A stretch of DNA of 32,069 nucleotides, taken from Parvularcula sp963922235. GTDB lineage: Bacteria; Pseudomonadota; Alphaproteobacteria; Caulobacterales; Parvularculaceae. A program made the translations under genes and the position numbers. Shown here one piece after another: positions 1-8,602 of the stretch. The stretch is from positions 1-32,069 of the forward strand of contig CAWUIJ010000014.1 in NCBI GenBank assembly GCA_963922235.1, written 5' to 3'. Each line of letters opens with the position of its first letter. Position 1 is the stretch's first letter. The notes under the pieces were generated by a model, which searched no databases, was not told the origin of the DNA, and saw only the letters and a program-made list of their open reading frames with translations.

Positions 1-606
1 AACGGGACGGGTGAGATCGCCGACCTGATTGGTGCGGACTTCGCGAGCGAGGTCGGTGTCTGGCTGGACGCGGGCCAAGAACATGCTCGGACTCACGGGC
101 CGTTGGCGGGATGCGTGGCCGTCCTGCAGGCCGTGCTCGAGACCGATGACCGGGCGGAGCGCACCGCATGCTTGCTGTCCGATGTCATCCTGGCGCGGGC
201 CCTTAACTGCAAGCAGGTACTGTCGGTGACTGCGCAGCGGCTGACAAAATCGGTGCTGCGAGACCTGACATCAGAAGGGCAGGAGGCCGACCTGGCAGTC
301 CAGGTACGGATCCTCGAATCCATCTTAGAGACGATCCGGTTGGCGCGGGATCTGGCTCGTCGCGCCGAGGCCCTTCGCACCGTCGCCCCAAAACTGCGTG
401 CGAAAGGATCGGACGCCGCGGTCGATCTGTTTCTGACCGAGGATGCCGTGGCGCCTGCGTCGATGCTCTCGCCTTATATTCGCGGTACCTCGACCCCCAT
501 GACTTCCCGAGCGGCGCGGCGGTTCTGCGACCGGCTGGTGGAGCTGGGCGTGGCGCGGGAACTGACCGGGCGGCCGACCTTCCGGCTTTACGGGATCGCG
601 TCATGA
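1..606 (+). CDS. DUF1403-like protein, C-terminal part (truncated by window edge)
   Basis: The reading frame is open from base 1 to a TGA at 604-606, so the real start lies outside the window. About 201 residues are visible. The part seen is rich in Ala, Leu and Arg and looks mostly helical. It has no signal peptide or membrane segment and no catalytic motif I can name. The stop overlaps the start of scpB (ATGA at 603-606), so the two are translationally coupled. A DUF1403-family gene followed by scpB is a pairing I associate with plasmids of Rhodobacterales and Rhizobiales, and this is the main reason for the family call. Function is unknown; a role linked to the ScpB-like partner is inference only. 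An internal TTG at 103 could be read as a start, but the open frame upstream makes a truncated longer gene more likely. Confidence 0.6.
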   Translation, partial: NGTGEIADLIGADFASEVGVWLDAGQEHARTHGPLAGCVAVLQAVLETDDRAERTACLLSDVILARALNCKQVLSVTAQRLTKSVLRDLTSEGQEADLAVQVRILESILETIRLARDLARRAEALRTVAPKLRAKGSDAAVDLFLTEDAVAPASMLSPYIRGTSTPMTSRAARRFCDRLVELGVARELTGRPTFRLYGIAS

Positions 607-1202
607 ATGTCGCGACCAGGAAACGGAAACCAGCTGATGAAGGCGGCGGCGTCTTCGACCGGGAGCTCGACGACCTGCCGCAGGAGCTGCGCTGGCGCGA
701 GTGGATGGGGCGGATCGAGGCGGTATTGTTCGCCAGTGCGAAGCCGGTTAGTCGTGACGACCTATCCCGCGTGGTGGGGCAGGGGGCCTCGGTCGAAATG
801 CTGATCGACGACATTCAGGTCGAGCTGACCGGTCGTCCTTACGAACTCGCCCGGGTTGCTGGCGGATGGATGTTCCGCACCAAGACCCAGTTCGCCGATG
901 CCATTAAGGCCTCTGCGGATCTCGGCGACCAGTCGCTCGGCTTCACCGAGATGGAGTTGGGCGTGCTCTGCGCCATTGCTTATCAGCAGCCCATCGATCG
1001 GGCCGGTCTCAAGGACATCTTCGGCAAGGAAGTAAACCGCGATCTGCTGGCCCGGCTGCGGTCCAAGGATCTGATCGCTAGCGGGCCCCGGTCACCGCGG
1101 CCGGGGGCGCCACACACCTTCGTGACGACGGAGACGTTCTTGATAATGTTCGATTTGCAAAGCTTGCGGGACCTGCCCGACCTAATGAGCGTGACGAGCT
1201 AA
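603..1202 (+). CDS. scpB: ScpB-like segregation and condensation protein
   Basis: This is a 199-residue protein. ScpB normally forms a dimer that joins ScpA and SMC in the condensin-like complex that compacts and segregates DNA. The core (about residues 33-180) fits the two winged-helix layout of ScpB. It has the opening segment RIEAVLFASAKPVS, a central GGWMFRTK strand and the FTEMELGVLCAIAYQQPI helix typical of the second winged helix. The first about 30 residues are charged and probably disordered. The ATG at 603 overlaps the stop of the upstream gene. Plasmid-type ScpB copies next to DUF1403 are divergent from the chromosomal housekeeping copy, and no scpA or smc is present here. It may therefore act in plasmid maintenance or as a DNA-binding regulator; that part is inference. 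Confidence 0.8.
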   Translation: MNVATRKRKPADEGGGVFDRELDDLPQELRWREWMGRIEAVLFASAKPVSRDDLSRVVGQGASVEMLIDDIQVELTGRPYELARVAGGWMFRTKTQFADAIKASADLGDQSLGFTEMELGVLCAIAYQQPIDRAGLKDIFGKEVNRDLLARLRSKDLIASGPRSPRPGAPHTFVTTETFLIMFDLQSLRDLPDLMSVTS

Positions 1203-1551
1203 CCCGAGAACGGTCGCATTGTCGGTTCGAAAGTTTGGGAGAAGCGAGTAAGATGACCATTGTACTTTGGCAAGCCGGATGTCTTACCAAGCGCTTATAG
1301 AATACCTTTGAACGGTTTCGTGTCCATTTCGCCCGTCTTAGAAGTGTATTTCCAGAACCGGAAGCATAGTCGCGAAATTAGGCTGGGTTTGCTTGGAGCT
1401 TCACTTGAACTCCGCTGTTTCTCGTTTTCTGGCCGACTTTGGTTGGTCTTGCTCATGATGATCATCCTCTTGATCGGTAGGTTTTTAGCCGAGGCAGGGA
1501 GACAATATTTCCAAAATCGACGACCGTCTCGCTTTCTGGAATTTTCCGGTG
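1203..1551. other. Non-coding gap after scpB
   Basis: I see no convincing gene here. The plus frame at 1260-1583 has no recognisable domain and runs into the antisense of the TRAP remnant that follows. There is no clear terminator hairpin after scpB. The stretch is best read as decayed DNA at the junction between the scpB block and the catabolic block. Confidence 0.5.
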
Positions 1552-1965
1552 CTATCCCACCGTTGTGCCCAACCAGAGAGTGATCTCAGGTAAAGCCAAT
1601 CGAACAACAACACCGGCGATAAATGGGACCAATCCTTTCAAGATCCGAACCACCGGAACTTCGGGCAGAACGGCTTTGAGAACGAAGTCGTTAATTCCGG
1701 CGGGCGGTGTGACCAGTGCGAGCTCAATCATAGCAATCACGATGATGCCAAACCAGACCAAGTCGAATGCTTGAGCGACAACGTTGGGCAAAAAATACGC
1801 GAAGATCAGGATGATCGCTAAAGTGTCTTCTTTCCTTGGGGTGCATGTTCTGGAATGCGCGCGGCAACGAACTGGATTGTGATCATGTAGAGCGCAAGGC
1901 CCAGAAGGCCGGGTAACACACCGGCGATGAGCAAGTCGCCGACATTAGTTTGGATCAAATTGGCG
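1552..1965 (-). pseudogene. Remnant of TRAP transporter large permease (DctM type)
   Basis: Two separated pieces of a DctM-like protein lie in order on the minus strand. The upstream piece (about 1965-1835) reads TNVGDLLIAGVLPGLLGLAL, the typical cytoplasm-to-membrane turn in the middle of DctM. It ends at a stop soon after an IPEHAP stretch. The downstream piece (about 1820-1552) contains FDLVWFGIIVIAMIELALV followed by TPPAGIN, the conserved C-terminal motif of DctM, and ends at the natural C-terminus. In an intact protein about 150-200 residues separate these motifs; here they are nearly adjacent. The gene therefore carries a large internal deletion as well as stops. No DctP or DctQ partner is left beside it. 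It is distinct from the intact dctM at 18351-19850. Confidence 0.75.
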
Positions 1966-2169
1966 AATTAATGGCCTGAAAGGCGGCTTTCGACGCAGTA
2001 GAAAAGTTCTTTGCCCCGATGGTTTCGAGCGAGACCTATAACTCTTCCTGTGGTGCGCGAAGCAATTGGCCACTAGCATGTGCTCGACAGCTTCAAAGGC
2101 TGCTTTGGCCGGGCAGGCTTGGCGCTTGGTCTGAATACGGGCGGTTGCTAACCCAAAAATTTGGAGAAG

Positions 2170-2884
2170 CGTGGGTTGATCTACCACCAGTCGACAGTTT
2201 TACTGTTTGGTCCCGACACAGACAAACCAAAAGCTATGGTGGGCGGGGGCCTATCGACTGCCCTGTGAACCGCCGCAGCGTCAACTGTTTCGATCGAGTA
2301 CCTCGCATGCGAAGATGCAAACACATCGGCAAAATTGGAGCGGGCCATCAGGCCACGTTCCAGCCTAGAGCTACTTTGGAAAATCGCGCCTTCGGCAAAG
2401 TGATCGCCTGGAACCGAAATCCCGCGCGGACGGATACGCTGACCAAAATTGACGCCGAGGAGGGATTATCTTTTCAAGCGGCGACGTTAGAGCAAGGTGG
2501 CGAGCAGGCGGATGTGATGATCACAATCACTTGGTGTTTTGCGCCGCGTTTTACAGCAACTCACATCGTATAAAGGTGCACGGACACCAAAGGCAAACAA
2601 TAGGTCGAGGCCGCGCTTCTGGCCAAGGCCGAATGTTTGCCGATTAGGTCGCGCATTCGATTAGCGTTGGCGAAGCGCAGCATGCGGCTAATGATGGAAT
2701 GGTCAAAGAAGCCGGGATTTCTCAGCTGAGCGCTTTAGTCCATGGCAAGCATCTAGGCCGCGCGTTGGAAGATCAGATCAACTTGTTCGACGGTACCGGC
2801 GTTGGTATGCAGGACCTTGCTGTTTCCACGGCATTCATTGATCTGGCATTCGAGCGTGGCGCCGCCACTGAGGTCGATTTGTAA
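2170..2884 (+). pseudogene. Remnant of ornithine cyclodeaminase / mu-crystallin family gene
   Basis: Family motifs appear in the right order but in shifting frames. At about 2250-2275 the segment GGGLSTAL is followed by an in-frame TGA where the family has Arg (TALRTAA), then TAAAS. At about 2330-2360 an IGAGHQATFQ dinucleotide-binding motif appears in another frame. At 2410-2570 follow AWNRNPART and a QADVMIT strand, ending at a TAA. At 2580-2660 the frame reads DTKGKQ, a stop, then VEAALLAKAE. The tail 2699-2884 reads DQINLFDGTGVGMQDLAV, the conserved C-terminal signature. At least two frameshifts and three stops are present, so no functional protein is made. Intact relatives are NAD-dependent enzymes of ornithine, alanine or ketimine metabolism. 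Together with the TRAP remnant it suggests a lost uptake and catabolism module. Confidence 0.8.
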
Positions 2885-2995
2885 TCGTTACTATTCACAT
2901 AGTTACCTTCCAAGTAATGATCCGCTGCAGGCGTCACCATAGGGGGCACCCGATCTCTTTTGAGAGGGTCTGCAAGCATCCTTTTGTCTCTCCAG

Positions 2996-3011
2996 GGTAT
3001 CACCCAAGACC
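2996..3011 (+). promoter_or_regulatory. Inverted-repeat operator upstream of catB-ben
   Basis: The 16-mer GGTATCACCCAAGACC fits GGTAT-N6-ATACC with one mismatch in the right arm (AGACC). It ends 76 bases before the catB start and matches the copy before the TRAP operon at 14 of 16 positions. It is one of six such sites found in this window, all upstream of aromatic or transport genes. Confidence 0.55.
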
Positions 3012-3087
3012 TCCCTAATCATCGACAGAATCCGACTAAGGCGGGCAGTCTGAACCCGACAAAAACCTGCAAACACGGTGAGCCCTA

Positions 3088-4236
3088 GTGACCAAGATCG
3101 ACCAAGTTGAGACCCTGATCCTCGACATCCCCACCATTCGTGGTCACGTGCTTTCGATGGCTACGATGCGCACGCAGACGGCTGTGCTGATCAGGGTCAA
3201 GTTCTCGGACGGCTCTGAAGGCATTGGCGAGGGCACGACAATTGGCGGGCTGAGCTATGGACCTGAAAGCCCTGAAGGCATCCAGTCGGCGATAGAAACC
3301 TATATCGCACCGGCCTTGCTTGGGCGCAACGGCGACGATGTGAATGGTGCGATCCAACTGATCGACAAGCTGGTGAAAGGCAACCGCATCGCCAAGACAG
3401 CTGTCGAGATCGCTCTTTGGGACGGGTTGGGCAAGCGTTTAGGCGTGTCGGTATCGCAGCTGTTCGGGGGTGCTGTGCATGAAAAGTTACCCGTCGCCTG
3501 GACCCTGGCCTCGGGAAATTCGGAGACAGATATAGCCGAAGCCCAAGAAATGATCGAAACCCGTCGTCACAACATTTTCAAACTGAAGATCGGCAAGCGG
3601 TCTGTGCGCGAGGATGTGGCGCATGTGGCTAGTATCAAAGAGGCTGTGGGCGCCGCTGCCAGTGTCCGCGTTGACATCAACACCGCGTGGTCCCTGCAAG
3701 AGGCCCGCTGGGGTCTGAGGGGCTTACAAGAGGCAGGGTGCGAGCTGGTCGAACAGCCGGTGCCCGCCCGCTATCGCCGCGCCATGGCGGAACTGACCGA
3801 AGGCTATGAGATCGCCGTAATGGCGGATGAGGCGCTAAACGGCCCCGAGGACGCCTTGGAAACCGCATCTATGCGTGGGGCGGATGTCTTCGCGGTTAAG
3901 ATTGGGCAATCGGGCGGGCTCAAGCGTGCATCTGAGGTCATTGCTATCGGTCAGGCGGCAGGACTGGGCCTTTACGGCGGCACGATGCTGGAAACCGGTC
4001 TGAGCACCGCTGCGGCCCTGCAGCTTTTTTCGACCGTCGAAGACCTGGCATGGGGCACCGAGCTGTTTGGCCCGCTTTTGCTGACCGAAGACATACTTGC
4101 CGAGCCAATCGTATACCGAGATTTCTGTGTCGAGACCCCCAAAGGAAGCGGCATCGGCGTATCGCTCGACCCCGACAGGATCAATTACTTCCGCCGCGAT
4201 GGCGGTCGGACCAAGAAAGCCGTCGCCGGCGAATAG
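3088..4236 (+). CDS. catB: Muconate cycloisomerase
   Basis: This 382-residue enolase-superfamily enzyme converts cis,cis-muconate to muconolactone, the second step of the catechol ortho-cleavage branch. The residues expected of the family are all visible: the K165-x-K167 pair in KLKIG, metal ligands Asp196 (VDIN), Glu222 (VEQP) and Asp247 (ADEA), and Lys271 in KIGQSGG. Length and spacing match known muconate-lactonizing enzymes almost residue for residue. The start is GTG at 3088; an in-frame TGA at 3079-3081 rules out any earlier start, and no good ribosome site is visible. It leads the catB-benABCD operon, with benA 73 bases downstream. A GGTAT-N6-ATACC-type operator lies at 2996-3011. Chloromuconate cycloisomerase is the main alternative, but the ben genes favour the ordinary benzoate pathway. 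Confidence 0.92.
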   Translation: MTKIDQVETLILDIPTIRGHVLSMATMRTQTAVLIRVKFSDGSEGIGEGTTIGGLSYGPESPEGIQSAIETYIAPALLGRNGDDVNGAIQLIDKLVKGNRIAKTAVEIALWDGLGKRLGVSVSQLFGGAVHEKLPVAWTLASGNSETDIAEAQEMIETRRHNIFKLKIGKRSVREDVAHVASIKEAVGAAASVRVDINTAWSLQEARWGLRGLQEAGCELVEQPVPARYRRAMAELTEGYEIAVMADEALNGPEDALETASMRGADVFAVKIGQSGGLKRASEVIAIGQAAGLGLYGGTMLETGLSTAAALQLFSTVEDLAWGTELFGPLLLTEDILAEPIVYRDFCVETPKGSGIGVSLDPDRINYFRRDGGRTKKAVAGE

Positions 4237-4309
4237 GCTCGCGACACGGATACCAAACCCCGCCAAAGCGCATGCAAAAACGCGAAGGCAGTTATGAGGA
4301 GGACACCCA

Positions 4310-5698
4310 ATGTTCACGCAATCCAATCTCGATGCATTCGAAGCGCGGCTCGACGGCGCGATCCAGGATGATCCGGAAACCGGCGTTTTCCGATGCCGCC
4401 GGGACATCTTCACCGACGAAGAGCTGTTCGAGCTTGAAGTTAAGCACATCTTCGAAGGCAACTGGATTTACATGGCGCATGAAAGCCAAATTCCGAACCC
4501 GGGTGACTATTTTACCCTGACAATGGGCCGGACCCCCGTCGTCATCACTCGGGACAAGGACGGCGAGCTGCATGCGCTGGTAAATGCCTGTTCGCACCGT
4601 GGTGCGCAGCTTTGCCGTTTCAAGCGCCGCAACCAGAAGACGTTTACCTGCCCGTTCCACGGCTGGACGTTCTCGAACACTGGCAAACTATTGAAGGTCA
4701 AAGACCCGAAAGGGGCGGGCTACCCCGAGCAGTTCAACAAGGATGGCAGCCATGACTTGACCAAGGTTGCAAGGTTCGAAAGTTACCGAGGCTTCTTGTT
4801 CGGGTCGCTCAATGCAGATGTGAAGCCGTTGGAAGATTACCTCGGTGAAGCGCGCAAGATGATCGATGTCATGGTTGATCAGGCCGACGAAGGACTCGAA
4901 GTGCTACGCGGGTCGTCCACCTACACCTATGACGGTAACTGGAAACTGCAGGCGGAAAACGGTGCGGATGGCTACCACGTCTCTGCTGTGCACTGGAACT
5001 ATGTCGCCACCACTGCGCACCGCACTGATGACGGTAAAGAAGATAACATCAAGGCGACCGACGCGTCGAAATGGGCCAAGCAGCGCGGCGGTTTCCACGC
5101 TTATGAAAATGGGCATATCCTGCTTTGGACCGAATGGGCGGACCCAACGAACCGTCCGGGCTATCCAAGATTGGACGAATGGACAGATAAATTCGGCAAA
5201 ACCAAGGCAGATTGGATGGTCGGCGTGCTGCGCAACCTCTGCCTTTATCCCAACGTGTTCCTAATGGACCAATTCTCTAGCCAGATCCGCGTCTTCCGCC
5301 CGATCAGCGTTAACGAGACCGAAGTGACCATCTACTGCATCGCGCCCAAAGGAGAGAGCCAGGAAGCACGTACCCGCCGTATCCGGCAGTATGAGGACTT
5401 CTTCAACGCCTCTGGCATGGCAACGCCGGATGACACCGAAGAGTTCCGGGCCACACAGCGCGGCTATGCTGGCGCTGCACACGCCCAATGGAACGATCTG
5501 ACTCGCGGTGCGACCCAATGGATCAAAGGTCCGGATGAAGACGCCAAAGCTCTCGGCATCAACCCTGTTATGTCCGGTGCTCGCACCGAAGATGAAGGTC
5601 TGTTCGTCATCCAGCACAGCAACTGGTCTGAACGCATGGGAGACGCCATCGCGAAGGAACGCGAAACCGCACCCGATGCGGCCGTCGCGGCGGAATGA
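4310..5698 (+). CDS. benA: Benzoate 1,2-dioxygenase, large (alpha) subunit
   Basis: This 462-residue catalytic subunit is the oxygenase component of a three-part Rieske non-heme iron dioxygenase. It turns benzoate into the cis-dihydrodiol carboxylate. The Rieske cluster ligands are Cys94-x-His96 and Cys114-x2-His117 (CSHRG and CPFHGW). The mononuclear iron site shows as Asp220 with His223 and His228 in the stretch DGYHVSAVH. Length is typical for BenA/XylX. The ATG at 4310 follows a strong GAGGAGGA ribosome site. benB follows after 12 bases and catB precedes. Toluate or anthranilate dioxygenases are related alternatives; the BenD neighbour and the BenE transporter favour benzoate. Confidence 0.92.
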   Translation: MFTQSNLDAFEARLDGAIQDDPETGVFRCRRDIFTDEELFELEVKHIFEGNWIYMAHESQIPNPGDYFTLTMGRTPVVITRDKDGELHALVNACSHRGAQLCRFKRRNQKTFTCPFHGWTFSNTGKLLKVKDPKGAGYPEQFNKDGSHDLTKVARFESYRGFLFGSLNADVKPLEDYLGEARKMIDVMVDQADEGLEVLRGSSTYTYDGNWKLQAENGADGYHVSAVHWNYVATTAHRTDDGKEDNIKATDASKWAKQRGGFHAYENGHILLWTEWADPTNRPGYPRLDEWTDKFGKTKADWMVGVLRNLCLYPNVFLMDQFSSQIRVFRPISVNETEVTIYCIAPKGESQEARTRRIRQYEDFFNASGMATPDDTEEFRATQRGYAGAAHAQWNDLTRGATQWIKGPDEDAKALGINPVMSGARTEDEGLFVIQHSNWSERMGDAIAKERETAPDAAVAAE

Positions 5699-5710
5699 GG
5701 AGAAAATACA

Positions 5711-6238
5711 ATGAGCACTGCAACTCTTGAACGCCCAACGACTGCGGCAAGTATCACTTTCGAAGAAATCCAGGCTTTCCTTTTCGCCGAGGCACGCGCT
5801 TTGGACGACCGTGAGTGGGACACCTGGCTGTCTTTCTATCACGAGGACTGCCCATTCTGGATGCCAGCTTGGGATGACTATGACGCTCTGACGGAAGATC
5901 CGCAAAACGAGATGTCTTTGATGTACTACCCAAACAAGCAGGGGATCGAAGATCGTGTATTTCGGATCAAGACCGATCGGTCTTCGGCGACGTCTCTGCC
6001 AGAGCCGCGCACTAACCACTACTTGTCGGGTATCGAAGTGCTAAGCCGTGAGGGCAGCGAGATTAAGCTGCGCTTTAACTGGCAGACGCTGAGCTATCGC
6101 TACGGCAAGACCGACCAACACTGGGGCACATCTTTCTACACCCTCGATGCTAGTGGAACGAAACCTTTGATCACCGACAAGAAGGTGGTCCTGAAGAATG
6201 ATCATATCCACCATGTGATCGACGTTTATCACACCTGA
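5711..6238 (+). CDS. benB: Benzoate 1,2-dioxygenase, small (beta) subunit
   Basis: This 175-residue protein belongs to the ring-hydroxylating dioxygenase beta family, which has a cystatin/SnoaL-like fold and supports the alpha3beta3 hexamer without a cofactor of its own. Visible family features are EARALDDREWDTWLSFYHED near the N-terminus, the FWMPAW segment, and the C-terminal KKVVLKNDHIHHVIDVYH strand. A few extra N-terminal residues (about 15) make it slightly longer than the classic 161-residue BenB. It starts 12 bases after benA with GAGGAG upstream. A pair of hairpins separates it from benC. Confidence 0.9.
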   Translation: MSTATLERPTTAASITFEEIQAFLFAEARALDDREWDTWLSFYHEDCPFWMPAWDDYDALTEDPQNEMSLMYYPNKQGIEDRVFRIKTDRSSATSLPEPRTNHYLSGIEVLSREGSEIKLRFNWQTLSYRYGKTDQHWGTSFYTLDASGTKPLITDKKVVLKNDHIHHVIDVYHT

Positions 6239-6304
6239 TCCCGTTCAATTCGGGAACCAAAAGACCTCCGCGCACCCTGTCAGGTGCGCGGCCAAGGGAG
6301 GAGC
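6239..6304 (+). promoter_or_regulatory. Tandem hairpins between benB and benC
   Basis: Two inverted repeats fill the benB-benC gap. The first is a 5-bp stem TCCCG/CGGGA at about 6239-6255. The second is a perfect 9-bp stem CCGCGCACC/GGTGCGCGG at 6268-6291 with a 6-base loop. The benC ribosome site (AAGGGAGGAG) begins three bases later. There is no T-run, so this is unlikely to be a terminator. It probably tunes mRNA stability or translation so that oxygenase and reductase are made in unequal amounts. Confidence 0.55.
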
Positions 6305-6309
6305 ATGCC

Positions 6310-7332
6310 ATGACAACCTACAACGTTGCCCTGAACTTCGAAGATGGCGTCACGCGTATCATTCAGTGCGATGACGATGAGAAAGTGACCGACGCGGCCT
6401 TCCGTCAGAAGATCAACCTGCCGATGGACTGCCGAGACGGAGTCTGTGGCACTTGCAAGTGCTTCGTCGAGAAGGGTGAGTACGAGCTTGAATTCTACAT
6501 GGACGAGTCGATGAGCGATGAGGAGGCCGAGGAAGGCTATGCGCTCACTTGCCAGATGACGCCGGAAAGTGATTGCGTTGTGCGGGTTCCGACCTCATCC
6601 GCCATTTGCAAGACTGCGCCTGAGGCTGTCGAGGCAGAAATTCAAGGTGTCGACCAGCTTTCCGAGACCTCCTTCGGTCTGCGGGTGAAGCTGACCAAGC
6701 CGATCAACTTCCTGCCAGGCCAGTATGTAAACCTGACGGTTCCTGGAACCGACAAGCACCGTTCCTATTCCTTCTCTTCTGCGCCTGGAGCGGACGAAGC
6801 GACCTTCTTGATCCGCAATCTGCCAGGTGGTGTGATGAGCAGCTATCTTGGCGACCAAGCAAAGCCGGGCGATGGCCTGACGGCCACTGGTCCGATGGGG
6901 GCTTTTTATCTGCGTCCGATCGAGCGCGCGCAGCTTTGGTTGGCTGGAGGCACGGGTCTTGCACCGTTCCTGTCGATGCTGGAACAAGTGGCCGAGCAGG
7001 GCAGTGACCATCCGATTGTGCTTTACTATGCCGTGACCCGCGCTGCCGACCTCGTCGAGCTTGACCGTGTCAAAGCACTTGCCGAAGCAATCGGGAACGT
7101 CAGTGTGATCACCATCCTTGCAGCCGAGGAAGACGCACACGACCGCAAGGGTTTTGTCACCGATCACGTGACCGCCGACGATCTGAATGGTGGCGATTGC
7201 GATGTATATCTCTGTGGTCCGCCGCCGATGGTGGACGCAGTTCGCGACCACTTTGGCAAACTGGGCGTCGAGCCTGCGAATTTCTACTACGAGAAATTCA
7301 ACCCGACCGAAGAGAAGGCCGAGGCGGCATGA
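6310..7332 (+). CDS. benC: Benzoate 1,2-dioxygenase, electron-transfer (reductase) component
   Basis: This 340-residue flavoprotein passes electrons from NADH through FAD and a plant-type 2Fe-2S cluster to the BenA Rieske centre. The ferredoxin domain is N-terminal with ligands Cys41, Cys46, Cys49 (CRDGVCGTC) and Cys81 (ALTCQM). It is followed by an FAD-binding barrel with the RSYSFSSAPG motif and an NAD-binding domain with GGTGLAPFLSML and the CGPPPMV motif near the C-terminus. Domain order and size match BenC and XylZ. The ATG at 6310 has AAGGGAGGAG just upstream. The stop overlaps the start of benD (ATGA). Confidence 0.93.
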   Translation: MTTYNVALNFEDGVTRIIQCDDDEKVTDAAFRQKINLPMDCRDGVCGTCKCFVEKGEYELEFYMDESMSDEEAEEGYALTCQMTPESDCVVRVPTSSAICKTAPEAVEAEIQGVDQLSETSFGLRVKLTKPINFLPGQYVNLTVPGTDKHRSYSFSSAPGADEATFLIRNLPGGVMSSYLGDQAKPGDGLTATGPMGAFYLRPIERAQLWLAGGTGLAPFLSMLEQVAEQGSDHPIVLYYAVTRAADLVELDRVKALAEAIGNVSVITILAAEEDAHDRKGFVTDHVTADDLNGGDCDVYLCGPPPMVDAVRDHFGKLGVEPANFYYEKFNPTEEKAEAA

Positions 7333-8108
7333 CCCAGCGGTTCGAAGACAAAGTCATGGTGGTGACTGGTGCCGCGCAAGGTATAGGTCGCCAAGTCGCC
7401 GAACGCGCCGCCAGCGAGGGCGCGAAGGTCCTAATCGTCGATCGCTCGCCCGCCCGAAAAGGTGTTGTCACGACGATTCACGATGGCGGCGGAATTGCCG
7501 AGGCAATTTCTGTCAACCTTGAAACCTGGAACGGCTGCGACAAGGCTATTCAAAAGGCCGTCGACCTTTGGGGGAAGATCGACATTCTCGTGAACAACGT
7601 GGGTGGTACGATCTGGGCCAAGCCGTTTGAACACTACGAGCCCAAGCAGATCGACGCCGAGGTGCGGCGTTCTCTTTTTCCTACGCTTTATTGTTGCCGT
7701 GCCGCCATAGAAAGGATGCTCCCTCAAGGTGCAGGCGTAATCGTCAACGTCTCGTCTATCGCCACACGTGGTCTCAACCGGGTGCCCTACGCAGCAGCAA
7801 AGGGCGGCGTAAACGCGATCACCGCCAGCCTTGCTTGGGAGGTGGCAGAGCGCGGAATACGCGTAGTTGCGACCGCCCCTGGTGGAACTGAAGCCCCGCC
7901 GCGAGTGGTGCCTCGCAATCCGAACGCCGAAGAAGAACAACCCGAAGATTGGTACAAGACTATCGTTGACCAGACCATTCAGTCGTCATTCATGAAACGA
8001 TACGGGACTCTCGACGAGCAGGCAGGTCCCATCCTTTTCCTTGCATCGGACGAAGCCTCTTATATCACTGGAGTTACCGTCCCAGTGGGTGGCGGCGACT
8101 TAGGTTAG
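7329..8108 (+). CDS. benD: cis-1,6-dihydroxycyclohexa-2,4-diene-1-carboxylate dehydrogenase
   Basis: This 259-residue short-chain dehydrogenase oxidises and decarboxylates the benzoate dihydrodiol to catechol, with NAD+. It has the cofactor motif TGAAQGIG (residues 13-20), an NNVGG strand, and the catalytic VNVSS and YAAAK elements. The ATG at 7329 overlaps the benC stop and the sequence MTQRFEDKVMVVTGAA is a natural SDR start; the same frame is open further upstream inside benC but that is not coding. It ends the catB-benABCD run, with 494 bases before the convergent lysR gene. No clear terminator follows. Confidence 0.9.
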   Translation: MTQRFEDKVMVVTGAAQGIGRQVAERAASEGAKVLIVDRSPARKGVVTTIHDGGGIAEAISVNLETWNGCDKAIQKAVDLWGKIDILVNNVGGTIWAKPFEHYEPKQIDAEVRRSLFPTLYCCRAAIERMLPQGAGVIVNVSSIATRGLNRVPYAAAKGGVNAITASLAWEVAERGIRVVATAPGGTEAPPRVVPRNPNAEEEQPEDWYKTIVDQTIQSSFMKRYGTLDEQAGPILFLASDEASYITGVTVPVGGGDLG

Positions 8109-8602
8109 TGTGATTTTGTTTCGAGCAGCCACAAAGATTTGGGCTATGGCGACTTAACTAGGGACTGGAGCTTCCTCCAAAGGACCTCGTTCCTCTTCAC
8201 CCAGTTTCGGTCGAAGCCAATCCGACTCTTGCGGACAAAAACGCGACGGCGGGGTGCGTGAATGATCATTAGAACACTTCCGCACATTCTTCTACTCTAA
8301 GGCTCAACATGTACTGGCTCGAGAAACGCCAACAGGATTTCTATGGGTTGCTCGTTGACCAGCAACTTGACGGGCTGGTGATGAACCAAGCGGCCTGGTC
8401 CGTAGATGGGGGTCTTTGATGCAGATTCGTTTGGTGAGCATCGAGCGGTCTTATATCGGGGTCCACATTCGCAATCAATTTTAGATGCGGAACTTCTCAA
8501 CTCTCTCAAATCTTGCCGATGGTGTGTTTCAGGGTCTGGGTGTTGGCAGCCATTTTCTCGCGCTGGAAGTATGTGCCGAGTTCTGACCATCAGGGTCTGA
8601 CG
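8109..8602. other. Non-coding gap between benD and lysR
   Basis: No gene can be supported. A minus-strand frame at 8297-8590 has no family features. A short plus-strand stretch near 8310-8420 contains DQQLDGLVM, which faintly recalls the DQQLxGLIMW motif of CtaG/Caa3-type cytochrome oxidase assembly factors, and could be a relic. No strong terminator hairpin is visible for either converging unit. Confidence 0.5.

Noticed and set aside
1260..1583. 107-codon plus-strand frame after scpB
   Set aside because: No domain or ribosome site, and its end overlaps the antisense of the TRAP permease remnant.
5261..6019. 252-codon minus-strand open frame
   Set aside because: Antisense to benA and benB, both certain genes; no recognisable domain.
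8297..8590. 97-codon minus-strand frame between benD and lysR
   Set aside because: No ribosome site, no domain, and odd composition. The plus strand shows only a faint CtaG-like motif, so at most a relic.
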